A DNA stretch of 64,000 bases from Enterocloster clostridioformis (GTDB lineage Bacteria; Bacillota; Clostridia; Lachnospirales; Lachnospiraceae), in NCBI RefSeq assembly GCF_020297485.1, contig NZ_JAIWZC010000001.1, forward strand, positions 806,001 to 870,000. Direction: 5' to 3'. This document shows positions 30,371 through 37,404 of this stretch, piece after piece. A program made the translations under genes and the position numbers. How positions within the stretch are numbered: the stretch's first letter is position 1; the number at the start of each line of letters is the position of its first letter. Below the pieces are notes generated by a model. The model made no database searches and was not told the origin of the DNA. It saw only the letters and a list, made by a program, of their open reading frames with translations.

Positions 30371-30622
30371 CTATTTCATATTGATGTCCCCATGTATATT
30401 CCCGGCCACAATACCCTTGTTGTGATTTACCTGGATTCCAGGTGTGCCGCTCATGTCTTTTTCTATTAGGTCTTTGATATATCCACTTATTTTTGTATAG
30501 CCTTTATTTTTCATATGTTCTACTATAGTCGGATAATCTTCTTCTCGAATATATACTTTGACTGTCTTATATGTATCTTTTATATATTCTCTTACATATT
30601 CATTTCTGCTATTTTCTTTCAT
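30371..30622 (-). CDS. RHH repressor-like protein, element 4
   Basis: 83 residues from ATG 30622. Beta strand YKTVKVYIR and helices (TIVEHMKNKGY, SGYIKDLIEKDM) nearly match the element 1 regulator, while the tail NKGIVAGNIHGDINMK matches element 2. The protein is thus a hybrid of two lineages. Its boxes, GTTTAGGCCTAAAC, share the core TAGGCCTA with element 1. Confidence 0.7.
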   Translation of the reverse strand: MKENSRNEYVREYIKDTYKTVKVYIREEDYPTIVEHMKNKGYTKISGYIKDLIEKDMSGTPGIQVNHNKGIVAGNIHGDINMK

Positions 30623-30635
30623 TTCTTAATCTCCT

Positions 30636-30708
30636 GTTTAGGCCTATACAAATTATATAATGTTTAGGCCTAAACTTTGTTGATTTTGTCAATTGTTTAG
30701 GCCTAAAC
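30636..30708. promoter_or_regulatory. Operator array of element 4: three GTTTAGGCCTAAAC boxes
   Basis: Boxes at 30636-30649 (imperfect, GTTTAGGCCTATAC), 30662-30675 and 30695-30708, with starts spaced 26 and 33 bp. They lie before the RHH gene and the early operon. Confidence 0.75.
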
Positions 30709-30745
30709 ACTCTGTTATACTATTAATGTAACGATAAGTAACAAT

Positions 30746-30810
30746 TAAGCGCTTAGTTAGTATCTATTTTACCACAAATTTAGTTAGTCTACAAGGATGA
30801 TTTAGTTAGT
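30746..30810 (+). repeat. TAAGCGCTTA palindrome and three TTAGTTAGT repeats, element 4 early leader
   Basis: TAAGCGCTTA at 30746-30755, TTAGTTAGT at 30753-30761, 30780-30788 and 30802-30810. The copy before the SSB gene is absent here. Confidence 0.5.
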
Positions 30811-30828
30811 TGATTAAGGAGGGCTAAA

Positions 30829-31026
30829 ATGACAGTTGGACAGGTTTGTAATCTCCCGTTTGTTTCTAATGAATCACTTATCTATATCCGGGATGAAGAA
30901 TTTACATTGCGTGCGTGTGCTTTTCGTCATTATCCTGCAATAAGGCGTTGTTGGGCACTTGATGTAAAAGCATTTTCTTGGGATGATGACGGTTTGGTTT
31001 ATATTACGGTAAGGGGGAGGATTTAA
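30829..31026 (+). CDS. Early protein (65 aa), element 4
   Basis: ATG 30829 after AAGGAGGGC. Diverged homolog of 22980-23177, with shared IRDE and DVKxFSW motifs. Function unknown. Confidence 0.55.
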   Translation: MTVGQVCNLPFVSNESLIYIRDEEFTLRACAFRHYPAIRRCWALDVKAFSWDDDGLVYITVRGRI

Positions 31027-31027
31027 C

Positions 31028-31270
31028 ATGATGGATGTAAAGCGTATCCGTAAGACAATCAATGATGCTGTGGAAGCTTATGTTCGTGGTAATGATGATG
31101 TTATTGACTTGACCTTTGATTATGCTTGGATTTGTGCACAATTGAGTTTTGCGTGCACGATTGATGCAATTACGATTGAGGAGCGTGATGCTTTGCGTAA
31201 TATTGTCAATTGTGCTTTTAAAGCTGATAGGAGGGGTCCAGAATGCGTAGAATTTCCAAGGCTTTCTTAG
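31028..31270 (+). CDS. Early protein (80 aa), element 4
   Basis: ATG 31028. Diverged homolog of the 79-residue proteins at 14850 and 23180 (FDYAWICAQLSFACTIDAIT) with the same ending, RRGPECVEFPRLS. Confidence 0.6.
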   Translation: MMDVKRIRKTINDAVEAYVRGNDDVIDLTFDYAWICAQLSFACTIDAITIEERDALRNIVNCAFKADRRGPECVEFPRLS

Positions 31271-31434
31271 AGCAGGAGCGAGATGAAGCTGGGTTGGTAA
31301 TTTCCCGTTCCTTTCTTTATCCTGACAAATTTACGGAACAGCAAATTAGACTTATGACTTTCTATTTCGCCCGTTTGGAACAGATTTTGTCTTATATTGA
31401 TGAAAAGACAGATTCCATTCCACCATTAATTTAG
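31243..31434 (+). CDS. Early protein (63 aa), element 4
   Basis: ATG 31243 overlapping the previous gene by 28 bp. N- and C-terminal ends match the 66-residue proteins of elements 2 and 3 and the centre differs. A hairpin CAGGGCG / CGCCCTG follows at 31443-31470. Confidence 0.55.
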   Translation: MRRISKAFLEQERDEAGLVISRSFLYPDKFTEQQIRLMTFYFARLEQILSYIDEKTDSIPPLI

Positions 31435-31521
31435 CTAGCCCTCAGGGCGTCCCATTGTGGCTTCGCCCTGATGCATATAAATAACACATAACCATATCAA
31501 AATTTAAGGAGGATTTTTATT

Positions 31522-31794
31522 ATGTTATACAAAGTGGTTGGGATTCAGCATTTAACAGGCAATGATTATAAGACAGGTACTCCGTATGATTATTTCCGGC
31601 TTCATTGTGTTGTGGGCACTCGTTCAAATGATGTTCGTGGTCAGTTGGTTGAAACTATCAATGTTTACCGGAATGAATTCACTACGGATGTCAATTCCAT
31701 AAATCCCGATGATTTTCTTGATGTTACGTTCCGGCGTGTTGGCAAGAAGGCTGCTTTGGAGGATTTTGTTCTTGTTGATTCCTCTAATAACTAG
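31522..31794 (+). CDS. Candidate ssDNA-binding protein (gV-like), element 4
   Basis: 90 residues from ATG 31522 after AAGGAGG. MLYKVVGIQHLTGNDYKTGT and later INPDDFLDVTFRR align by eye with the element 2 protein and with element 1. It is the most diverged early gene of element 4. Confidence 0.45.
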   Translation: MLYKVVGIQHLTGNDYKTGTPYDYFRLHCVVGTRSNDVRGQLVETINVYRNEFTTDVNSINPDDFLDVTFRRVGKKAALEDFVLVDSSNN

Positions 31795-31807
31795 TGGGTG
31801 CGTATGT

Positions 31808-31878
31808 CCCCGGCTGGCGGTGTAGCCTAGGCCGGGGATACCCCTTCCCCTTGACTACAGAAAGTGCCAGGTCCCTGG
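31808..31878. other. GC hairpins, candidate origin or packaging signal, element 4
   Basis: CCCCGGC (31808-31814) pairs with GCCGGGG (31831-31837), and GCCAGG faces CCTGGC at 31865-31878. Right after a diverged gene the sequence becomes nearly identical to elements 2 and 3. Confidence 0.5.
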
Positions 31879-31953
31879 CGGTAGCGATTCATCATGCCAT
31901 GGATGCGCCTACGGGGTCGCGAACATAAGAAATCAATAGAAAGTAGTGGTTGG

Positions 31954-32172
31954 ATGAACATAGAACTTACGGAACGGGAACTGCGCTATCTTAACCGGGT
32001 CGTCAATGTCCGTCTGGATGAATTGATGGAACGCTGTGCCCGGATACGCCGGATTCGCTCTCTTGAGGATATCATTGCCAGTGAACGTTTTAGCATTGCT
32101 GAATCTGAAATCAAGGTCATGAAAGGGGTCCACGATAAAATTGCGGATGCCCTCTCTGACTGTAACATATGA
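31954..32172 (+). CDS. Small helical protein at the element end (72 aa), element 4
   Basis: Same protein as in element 3. Start MNIEL uncertain. Ends 35 bp before the attachment site. Confidence 0.5.
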   Translation: MNIELTERELRYLNRVVNVRLDELMERCARIRRIRSLEDIIASERFSIAESEIKVMKGVHDKIADALSDCNI

Positions 32173-32207
32173 CAAGCTGTATCCCTACATACTTAATAAA
32201 ATAAGCT

Positions 32208-32242
32208 AACTATTCGGGATAAGTCTAGTTTAACGAATAGTT
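32208..32242. other. dif-like junction at the right end of element 4
   Basis: AACTATTCG (32208-32216) and CGAATAGTT (32234-32242). Left flank carries the element-type repeat TGTATCC...CTTAA. The right flank is new (GTCTTGTTC), so this is the terminal hybrid site of the phage array. Confidence 0.65.
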
Positions 32243-32313
32243 GTCTTGTTCTTTTAGGGTATGGTTCGCATTTCATTACGTTATCTCTATTAAGGCTTGT
32301 TTGATTCTATAAT

Positions 32314-32341
32314 CCAACTATCGCTTCGCTTTCGTTAAACT
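32314..32341. other. 28-bp dif-like site at the left end of element 5
   Basis: The site reads CCAACTATCGC, then TTCGCT, then TTCGTTAAACT: an 11-6-11 layout as in bacterial dif sites. The right arm resembles XerD arms such as TTATGTAAACT of Bacillus. A partner in the same orientation stands at 37405-37432. Confidence 0.6.
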
Positions 32342-32356
32342 AGGCTTAAATGCAAT

Positions 32357-32378
32357 AAAAAGCCATTTCTGGCTTTTT
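32357..32378 (-). terminator. Terminator at the end of the replication operon, element 5
   Basis: AAAAAGCC and GGCTTTTT form a stem with loop ATTTCT, flanked by A/T tracts, right after the stop of the 97-residue gene. Confidence 0.7.
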
Positions 32379-32670
32379 AGTACTGACTTAATGCAATTAC
32401 AGCACCCGAGTAATCATAATCCAAAAATCTTCGCAGATATGCTATTGTATCAGAACCTTTAATATCTTCTTTGATTGCTTGTGTGTTTACTGCATGAGCT
32501 TTAAATTTATACATTCCATCCCTACTCGACCGCCATATTGTTATATCAGGATATTTTGTATCTCGCCACGCCTTACCATCCTGCATTAATCTAGTTGGAT
32601 AATTGTCCTGCATGAAGCTAATTAAGTCTGCATTGCGTGCTTGCTCTTTTTGTTTATTGCTTACTTTCAT
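32377..32670 (-). CDS. Primase zinc-domain-like small protein (97 aa), element 5
   Basis: ATG 32670 after GAGGAGGAAAAC, overlapping repL by 17 bp. RNADLISFMQDNYPTRLMQD, WRDTKYPDITIWRSSRDGMY and DTIAYLRRFLDYDYSGAV resemble the N-terminal domain of DUF3991/Toprim plasmid primases, which recognise DNA before priming. The Toprim part is missing, so this is a stand-alone or truncated domain. It may help in second-strand synthesis. Confidence 0.45.
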   Translation of the reverse strand: MKVSNKQKEQARNADLISFMQDNYPTRLMQDGKAWRDTKYPDITIWRSSRDGMYKFKAHAVNTQAIKEDIKGSDTIAYLRRFLDYDYSGAVIALSQY

Positions 32671-33184
32671 TGTTTTCCTCCTCTAAATTATGTATTAAAT
32701 CTTCGTTGAATTGTTGCATAACCTCTTGCTGTTGGCTTAATTTTCCAATACTGATAAGATTGGGATTTATACGGTATGTTTTTGCGCTAATTTTGATTAT
32801 ACAATTAGTTGCCTGTAGCTTTTTCATGACTCGAACAACTGTTTGTTTACTTGTGTGAACAGATTTTGCAATTTCATCATATGTTCCTACAAAGGTATTT
32901 GCTGTTGAAATTGGGATATTATTATAATTAGCATTTGCCAATATATATGAAAAGACCTTGCTTTCTGAATTTCCAATCAATCCCATTATTTTCATAAAAT
33001 CTTCAAGAAAAATTTTATGAAACTGGTTTGCACTTACCATTAGCGTTGAAGCAATAATTTCATTACCATCTTCGTCTTTTAATAGTGTACTGCTATCCAT
33101 CAATTTTTTTATTTTAAGATTCTGATTATGGATTTTATCATCAGCAATCTTCCACTGAATCACGTACTCATTTTTATTTTTCAT
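32654..33184 (-). CDS. repL: Plasmid replication protein, RepL family, element 5
   Basis: 176 residues from ATG 33184 after GGGAGG. The central part (FMKIMGLIGNSESKVFSYIL, then STANTFVGTYDEIAKSVHTS and VVRVMKKLQATNCI) is a winged-helix domain typical of RepL (Firmicutes plasmid replication protein). RepL acts at an origin near its own gene. A hairpin (GGTGATG / CATCACC, 33207-33223) precedes the ribosome site and could control translation. Confidence 0.8.
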   Translation of the reverse strand: MKNKNEYVIQWKIADDKIHNQNLKIKKLMDSSTLLKDEDGNEIIASTLMVSANQFHKIFLEDFMKIMGLIGNSESKVFSYILANANYNNIPISTANTFVGTYDEIAKSVHTSKQTVVRVMKKLQATNCIIKISAKTYRINPNLISIGKLSQQQEVMQQFNEDLIHNLEEENNESKQ

Positions 33185-33325
33185 TTTGGTTTTACCTCCC
33201 TGTGGTGATGGGCATCACCTTAATAAACGTTATTTGTTTCTCATAATATATAATGTTAGATTGGTACTAAAAAAGTTCTGTTTTTTATACTTTTATAGTA
33301 TTTTAAAAAAACTTTTTTATATTTT

Positions 33326-33397
33326 AGTACTAAATACGTGACAAAAATTCGATTTTAGTACTAAATACGTGACAATCCAGTACTAAATACGTGACAA
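33326..33397. repeat. Three 19-bp iterons upstream of repL
   Basis: AGTACTAAATACGTGACAA is repeated perfectly at 33326-33344, 33357-33375 and 33379-33397, in AT-rich DNA. Such direct repeats near a rep gene usually bind the initiator and mark a replication origin. Confidence 0.75.
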
Positions 33398-33473
33398 AAA
33401 AGTCTGGGAACTATTGATTTTATTGGAATTTTTATGTCTATAGAATATATAGAATCATAGAGAAGGCTTCCAA

Positions 33474-33580
33474 GCACTCAATGAGCCTGCTGGCAAGCAC
33501 ATATGAGTCTGCCGACGGGCACATATGAGTCTGCTGACAGGCATATATGAGCAGGCCTGCGCCTCATGTGAGCCTACGGC
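33474..33580. repeat. Tandem 20-23-bp palindromic repeats in the plasmid origin region
   Basis: Five adjacent units begin GCACTCAATGAG, GCACATATGAG, GCACATATGAG, GCATATATGAG and GCCTCATGTGAG, at 33474, 33497, 33519, 33541 and 33561. Each has a CTCATATGAG-like palindrome. Similar palindromes continue to about 33670 (GCCTCATGTGAGG, ACCTCATATGAGGT). This may be a partition, incompatibility or regulator-binding array. There are no spacers, so it is not CRISPR. Confidence 0.6.
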
Positions 33581-33726
33581 AATTCGATAAAATAAAAAAA
33601 CAGGGAGTGGCGGAGCCTCATGTGAGGTGGTTCCACCTCTATGTGGTAAAACCTCATATGAGGTTTTACTCAATGATGGCAAAGTAATAAAACTTTGCCT
33701 CAATGATGGATTTGGCATCATATAAA

Positions 33727-33748
33727 AAGAAGCTGTTTCCAGCTTCTT
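33727..33748 (-). terminator. Terminator of the XRE regulator gene, element 5
   Basis: AAGAAGCTG and CAGCTTCTT pair with a 4-nt loop, followed on the minus strand by TTTTTAT. It overlaps the last bases of the gene. Confidence 0.7.
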
Positions 33749-33956
33749 AGTCTTTCATATATTCGATTAAATCTCCTACTCCACAGTTAAAGTATTCGCA
33801 TAATTTACAGACGAGGTTTGCATCTATTCTTTGAAATTCGTCTCGACAGTACCGATTGAAGTTCGAACGTGGAATGTCTAATTCTTTGCAGACTGTATTT
33901 TTGCTTTTACCTTGGATTTCTAACATTTCATTAATTCTCATATGCAAATAACCCAC
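33747..33956 (-). CDS. XRE-family transcriptional regulator (69 aa), element 5
   Basis: MRINEMLEIQGKSKNTVCKE and the helix-turn-helix LDIPRSNFNRYCRDEFQRID, with the ending LCEYFNCGVGDLIEYMKD, are typical of short Cro/C1-type regulators. Start GTG 33956 follows AGAGAGGTGG; ATG 33941 is an alternative. It lies next to the origin repeats, so it may control copy number or the divergent gene at 34068. Confidence 0.75.
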   Translation of the reverse strand: MGYLHMRINEMLEIQGKSKNTVCKELDIPRSNFNRYCRDEFQRIDANLVCKLCEYFNCGVGDLIEYMKD

Positions 33957-34067
33957 GCTCTCACCACCTCTCTGAATATTTTTATTATATCCAGTTAATC
34001 CACTTCTAGTAATTCACAATATAGTGAGGTATAATATAGTGAGGTATTTAATAAGGAGGTGTGTTAT

Positions 34068-34394
34068 ATGGAGAATGGATTTGAACGCATAATAGCAAAA
34101 TTGAAGGAATACGAGCAAAATCATAGGAAATTGATTCTTTTAGAACGCAAAGAATTGATTGTGAAGAATTATGAGAACCTCACTTTTGAACTTGAAAATG
34201 AGGCAGAGTTTTCTTTATGGGAAGAAGAAAACTCTATCCATATTACTATTACAGCAGATTCTTTATTAACTTGTGATGAAGCGCATTCACTCAACTTTCT
34301 TTTAGGAATTGCCAATTATTCTGAACTGAAAATTGTTGATAACCAAATTGTTATATATCTATGGTTTAGGTGTTGGGAATGGATTGATAGATAA
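34068..34394 (+). CDS. Unknown plasmid protein (108 aa), element 5
   Basis: ATG 34068 after AATAAGGAGGTGTG. Encodes MENGFERIIAKLKEYEQNHR and a mixed alpha/beta chain, strongly acidic. Twin repeats TATAGTGAGGTAT just upstream (34021-34048) suggest a regulated promoter. Not recognised. Confidence 0.6.
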   Translation: MENGFERIIAKLKEYEQNHRKLILLERKELIVKNYENLTFELENEAEFSLWEEENSIHITITADSLLTCDEAHSLNFLLGIANYSELKIVDNQIVIYLWFRCWEWIDR

Positions 34395-34411
34395 ACTTTA
34401 TTCTGATGCTG

Positions 34412-34440
34412 GTGGTGATGGGCGATAGCCCCATCACCAC
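34412..34440. terminator. Bidirectional terminator between convergent plasmid genes
   Basis: GTGGTGATGGG and CCCATCACCAC form an 11-bp stem between the ends of two convergent genes. Confidence 0.6.
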
Positions 34441-34443
34441 TTG

Positions 34444-34803
34444 TTAACGCTCATAATCATCATGGTGCATAACATTCTTTAATGTTTTTTCGGCAGTTTT
34501 TTGTAGTGGCTTATCTACATCAAGCAAAAGAGCTTTCGTAGCAAATTCTTTAAGCTTCTCATCATCATGTTTTATGGCATATACTCGTATGCTCTCTAGA
34601 CTTTTTTTATAGTGCTTAGCTTGTTTGGATAAAGATTCCGTTCTATTACGCATTTGTTCAGCCTCATCTAGTACTTTATTAGCTTCTAATATGCTTTCTT
34701 TAAATTGAGTCTCTATTTCTGAAATAGTACCTTCACGTTTTTTTGAATATAATAACACATCTTCACACTCTGCAACTTTAGAAACGAATCTGTCGTATTC
34801 ACT
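34444..34803 (-). pseudogene. mob: C-terminal part of the MOBV relaxase, cut off by an insertion
   Basis: The open frame can be read from 34803 down to 34444 (SEYDRFVSKVAECEDVLLYS, then a coiled coil EIETQFKESILEANKVLDEA). Joined to the upstream part at 36176 across the insertion it restores one frame: the TA duplication converts GAA GCT AGT GAA TAC into two ends. A GTG at 34758 could allow a separate 104-residue peptide, but a functional relaxase needs both parts. Confidence 0.75.
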
Positions 34804-34804
34804 A

Positions 34805-36173
34805 GTACAGCATTGCCAAAATAATAATGAATAGACGTTGCTTTTTTATTGTAGTCGGTGCATAATAATTCTATCACTAAAGAATGGATGGGTTATTATG
34901 CGAAGGAAAACAATTGATACTATCCCGGTTTTATCTGATGCCATGAAAAACATATTATCTGCTTTTTCAAAAAGCCGCTCCCTTCCGTCAGGACTGGTCA
35001 AAAGAGCCAGCATTGTCCTGCTTGCGTCACAGGGGGAACTCAACCAGAATATTGCACCACAGGTCGGGCTTCATTATAATAATGTTGCCACCTGGCGCAG
35101 TCGGTTCCTCGCGGCGCTCCCAGCCTTGCGGAGGATTGAAATGGACGACCCGAAAAAGCTTGAAGATGAGATACGGGCAGTCCTGTCCGATAAAAAACGC
35201 CCCGGTGCCCCGTCTGTTTTTACGCCGGACCAGATCATGCGGATCATCGACCTTGCCTGCAGCAGCCCAAATGATTTTGGGTACGAAGTAAGCCAGTGGA
35301 GTCTCCCGCTGTTAGTGGCAGAAATTAAAAAGCAGGGGATCGCTGAACAGATTTCTGAGAAATCTGTCAGCCGTTTTTTAAAAATGAGGTAGATTTACAT
35401 CCCCACAAAATCCGTTACTGGCTTCATTCTTCGGAAAAGACGGAAGCCCCGGAATCTTTTGCGCGGAAAGTAAACGAAATCTGCGGCCTGTACCAGAGTG
35501 CCCAGGAACAAAGCCGGGAAGGTGCACACATTGTTTCCACGGATGAAATGACCGGGGTACAAGCGCTGGAACATAAATATCCTGACAAGCTCCCATTACC
35601 CGGCCAGTGCGCCAAAATGGAGTTTGAGTATATCCGCCATGGCACGACCAGCCTCATCGGGTTCTTTGATGTTGCAACGGGCCGTATGGAAATGCCGTAT
35701 TTAAACTCCACACGCACAGAAGAGGATTTTGTGGAAGCCGTGAAAGCATTGGTAGGGACAGACCCGCAAGCCCCATGGACATTTATATGCGATGGCCTAA
35801 ACACCCATAAATCGGAAGCCCTTGTCCGCTTTGTGGCAGAAGCCTGTGCCCTTGGCGTGGAACTGGGCAAAAAAGGGAAAACAGGGATCCTTAAAAGTAT
35901 GGAAAGCCGAGCGGATTTCCTGCATGACCCTTCCCACCGGATCCGCTTTGTCTATACTCCGAAACACAGTTCCTGGATGAACCAGATTGAGATATGGTTT
36001 GGCATCATTAACCGGAAGCTGCTGAAGCGGAAAAGCTACCTATCAATAGAAGAACTGGAAGCAAGCATCCTGCGCTTTATTGAACAATACAATCTTACAG
36101 CACACCCATTTAAGTGGACATATGCCGGGATACCATTAGTAATTTAATCACTGATATTTAAGCAATGCTGTAC
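34805..36173 (+). mobile_element. IS630-family insertion sequence (1,369 bp)
   Basis: Terminal inverted repeats GTACAGCATTGC (left, 34805) and GCAATGCTGTAC (right, ending 36173) are flanked by TA on both sides (34803-34804 and 36174-36175). TA target duplication is a hallmark of the IS630/Tc1-mariner group. It disrupts the plasmid relaxase gene. Confidence 0.85.
34898..36147 (+). CDS. IS630-type transposase made by -1 ribosomal frameshift
   Basis: The first frame (34898-35392) holds helix-turn-helix domains (NQNIAPQVGLHYNNVATWRS) and stops. The second frame continues as KNEVDLHPHKIRYWLHSSEK with the catalytic core. The shift site T TTT TTA (about 35375-35381) is in the correct phase for -1 slippage. 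The three acidic residues of the DDE core appear in VSTDEMTG, FICDGLNTH and WMNQIEIWFG. Such frameshifted IS630 relatives are known, so the element may still be active. Confidence 0.8.
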
Positions 36174-36175
36174 TA

Positions 36176-37014
36176 GCTTCTATTTCAATAGTTTCTTTTC
36201 CAAGTAAAGGCTTTTTGCGCTTTATTTCAGCCGGATAGTCAAACGGCTCTTCTTGATAGTTCATATAGGCTTGTTCCTCTGAATCGCGTTTTGCTTCCAA
36301 TTCTCTTAATTCCATTAAGGTTTTTTTTAGTGAATTGCTCTTATTCTCTATCTCAAGCATAAGTTCATCACGAACCTTAATTCTCCGTTCTTGCTCTGAA
36401 TTGCTTATGCTCTTTAATTCTTCAACGGAACGTTTACGAGCTGGCTCTTTTGTAAGAAAATTCTTATGGTACTTTTCTATGGCTAGTTTCTCCAGCTTCT
36501 TATTAAGTTCTATCATTCGCTTTTTAGACGAAAAATTTTTCCCATTTAATTGTCCATCTATTTCAGGTATTACATAAAAATGTAAATGCTCTCTGCTCTC
36601 TTTCATTTCACCAGCAACTATATATGAATGTATTTCATCATAATGAGCTATAGCAGAAATGATATTTCTAGCATTAAATTCGGATTGAAATAATTTACAG
36701 CAGTCCATAAAAAAAGATGCAGATTCTTCTCTTGTCATTCCCTCGCATGATGGAACTGTTAACCCAAATGCCACAACTCGATCTTTACGCTTATTCTTAT
36801 TTGTTGAAGAATCTAAGATTTCGATGCGTTTATCAAATCTGGCACATGACTGCCCATAAGTCAGTTTTGTATAGTTTATATTTTCGTGGGTTTTCTCTTT
36901 GTCTATATCCTCATTACTATGTTCATGCTTCAGACGTTCATCATTATCACAATGCCGGAGCATTGCTTTCAGCTCACCAGCACTTTTAATTTTCTTGAAA
37001 TCAATACTTGCCAT
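36176..37014 (-). pseudogene. mob: N-terminal part of the MOBV relaxase (Pre/Mob), interrupted by the insertion sequence
   Basis: ATG 37014 after AGGAGG. LRHCDNDERLKHEHSNEDID and THENINYTKL are the N-terminal motif of Pre/Mob; HYDEIHSYIV and ESREHLHFYVIPE give the His-rich metal site of MOBV relaxases. The frame runs into the insertion (stop at 36148-36150). Codons for the catalytic region are intact, and the coiled-coil C-terminal part is lost to 34444-34803. Mobilisation in trans is doubtful. Confidence 0.85.
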
Positions 37015-37027
37015 TATATCGCCTCCT

Positions 37028-37116
37028 CAAAGTATTGCACAAAAGTATTGTTTCAATTTAATTATGTTGGAAGCCATGGCATAATAACTTTTCTAAAGTA
37101 TTGCACCCAATACTTT
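37028..37116. other. Candidate oriT of the plasmid
   Basis: AAAGTATTG and CAATACTTT form a perfect inverted repeat with a CACC loop (37095-37116), and AAAGTATTGCAC also occurs at 37028-37040. MOBV plasmids carry a nick site beside such repeats, just upstream of mob. Location fits; the nick site itself cannot be told from the sequence alone. Confidence 0.5.
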
Positions 37117-37203
37117 GCTTTGCAAAGTACCGCTACACTCCGTTCCGCTTTAGGTGCTCTGCGAGGCTTGATATCATCAGACTTTATGATGAGTGCCAAA
37201 CAA

Positions 37204-37226
37204 AAAAGACCCATTTCAGGTCTTTT
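37204..37226. terminator. Hairpin with A/T tracts, element 5
   Basis: AAAAGACC and GGTCTTTT pair across a 7-nt loop, flanked by A and T runs, so it can stop transcription both ways. Confidence 0.6.
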
Positions 37227-37280
37227 CATTGAATTACTCTAATGTTATAATGAGGTATAGTCATTGAATCAAATAGGCTT

Positions 37281-37347
37281 ACTTATAATATATGAGAGTA
37301 GCTTCGGACTGCTCGCAGATTCGAAGCTACTCTCATATATTATAAGT
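37281..37347. other. 26-bp perfect inverted repeat with 15-nt loop
   Basis: The arms (37281-37306 and 37322-37347, ACTTATAATATATGAGAGTA at the left start) are perfectly complementary. No gene lies inside. A single-strand origin for lagging-strand synthesis of a rolling-circle plasmid, or a Xer accessory site, would fit. No U-tract, so a terminator is unlikely. Confidence 0.6.
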
Positions 37348-37404
37348 TGATGTTAACCAAATTGTCGCCTTACAATTTTATTAAGTTTGTTGCTGCACCT
37401 TACT

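Larger units (their letters stand above)
24354..32207 (+). mobile_element. Element 4: integrated filamentous phage
   Basis: A 7,854-bp unit in the same order as element 2. The receptor half of the adsorption protein, the N-terminal part of the acidic protein, the regulator and the SSB candidate are diverged, while coat, Zot and most of Rep remain close. It thus looks like a mosaic relative of elements 2 and 3. Confidence 0.85.

Noticed and set aside
33474..33670. Possible CRISPR array
   Set aside because: Units are adjacent, palindromic and have no unique spacers; no cas genes.
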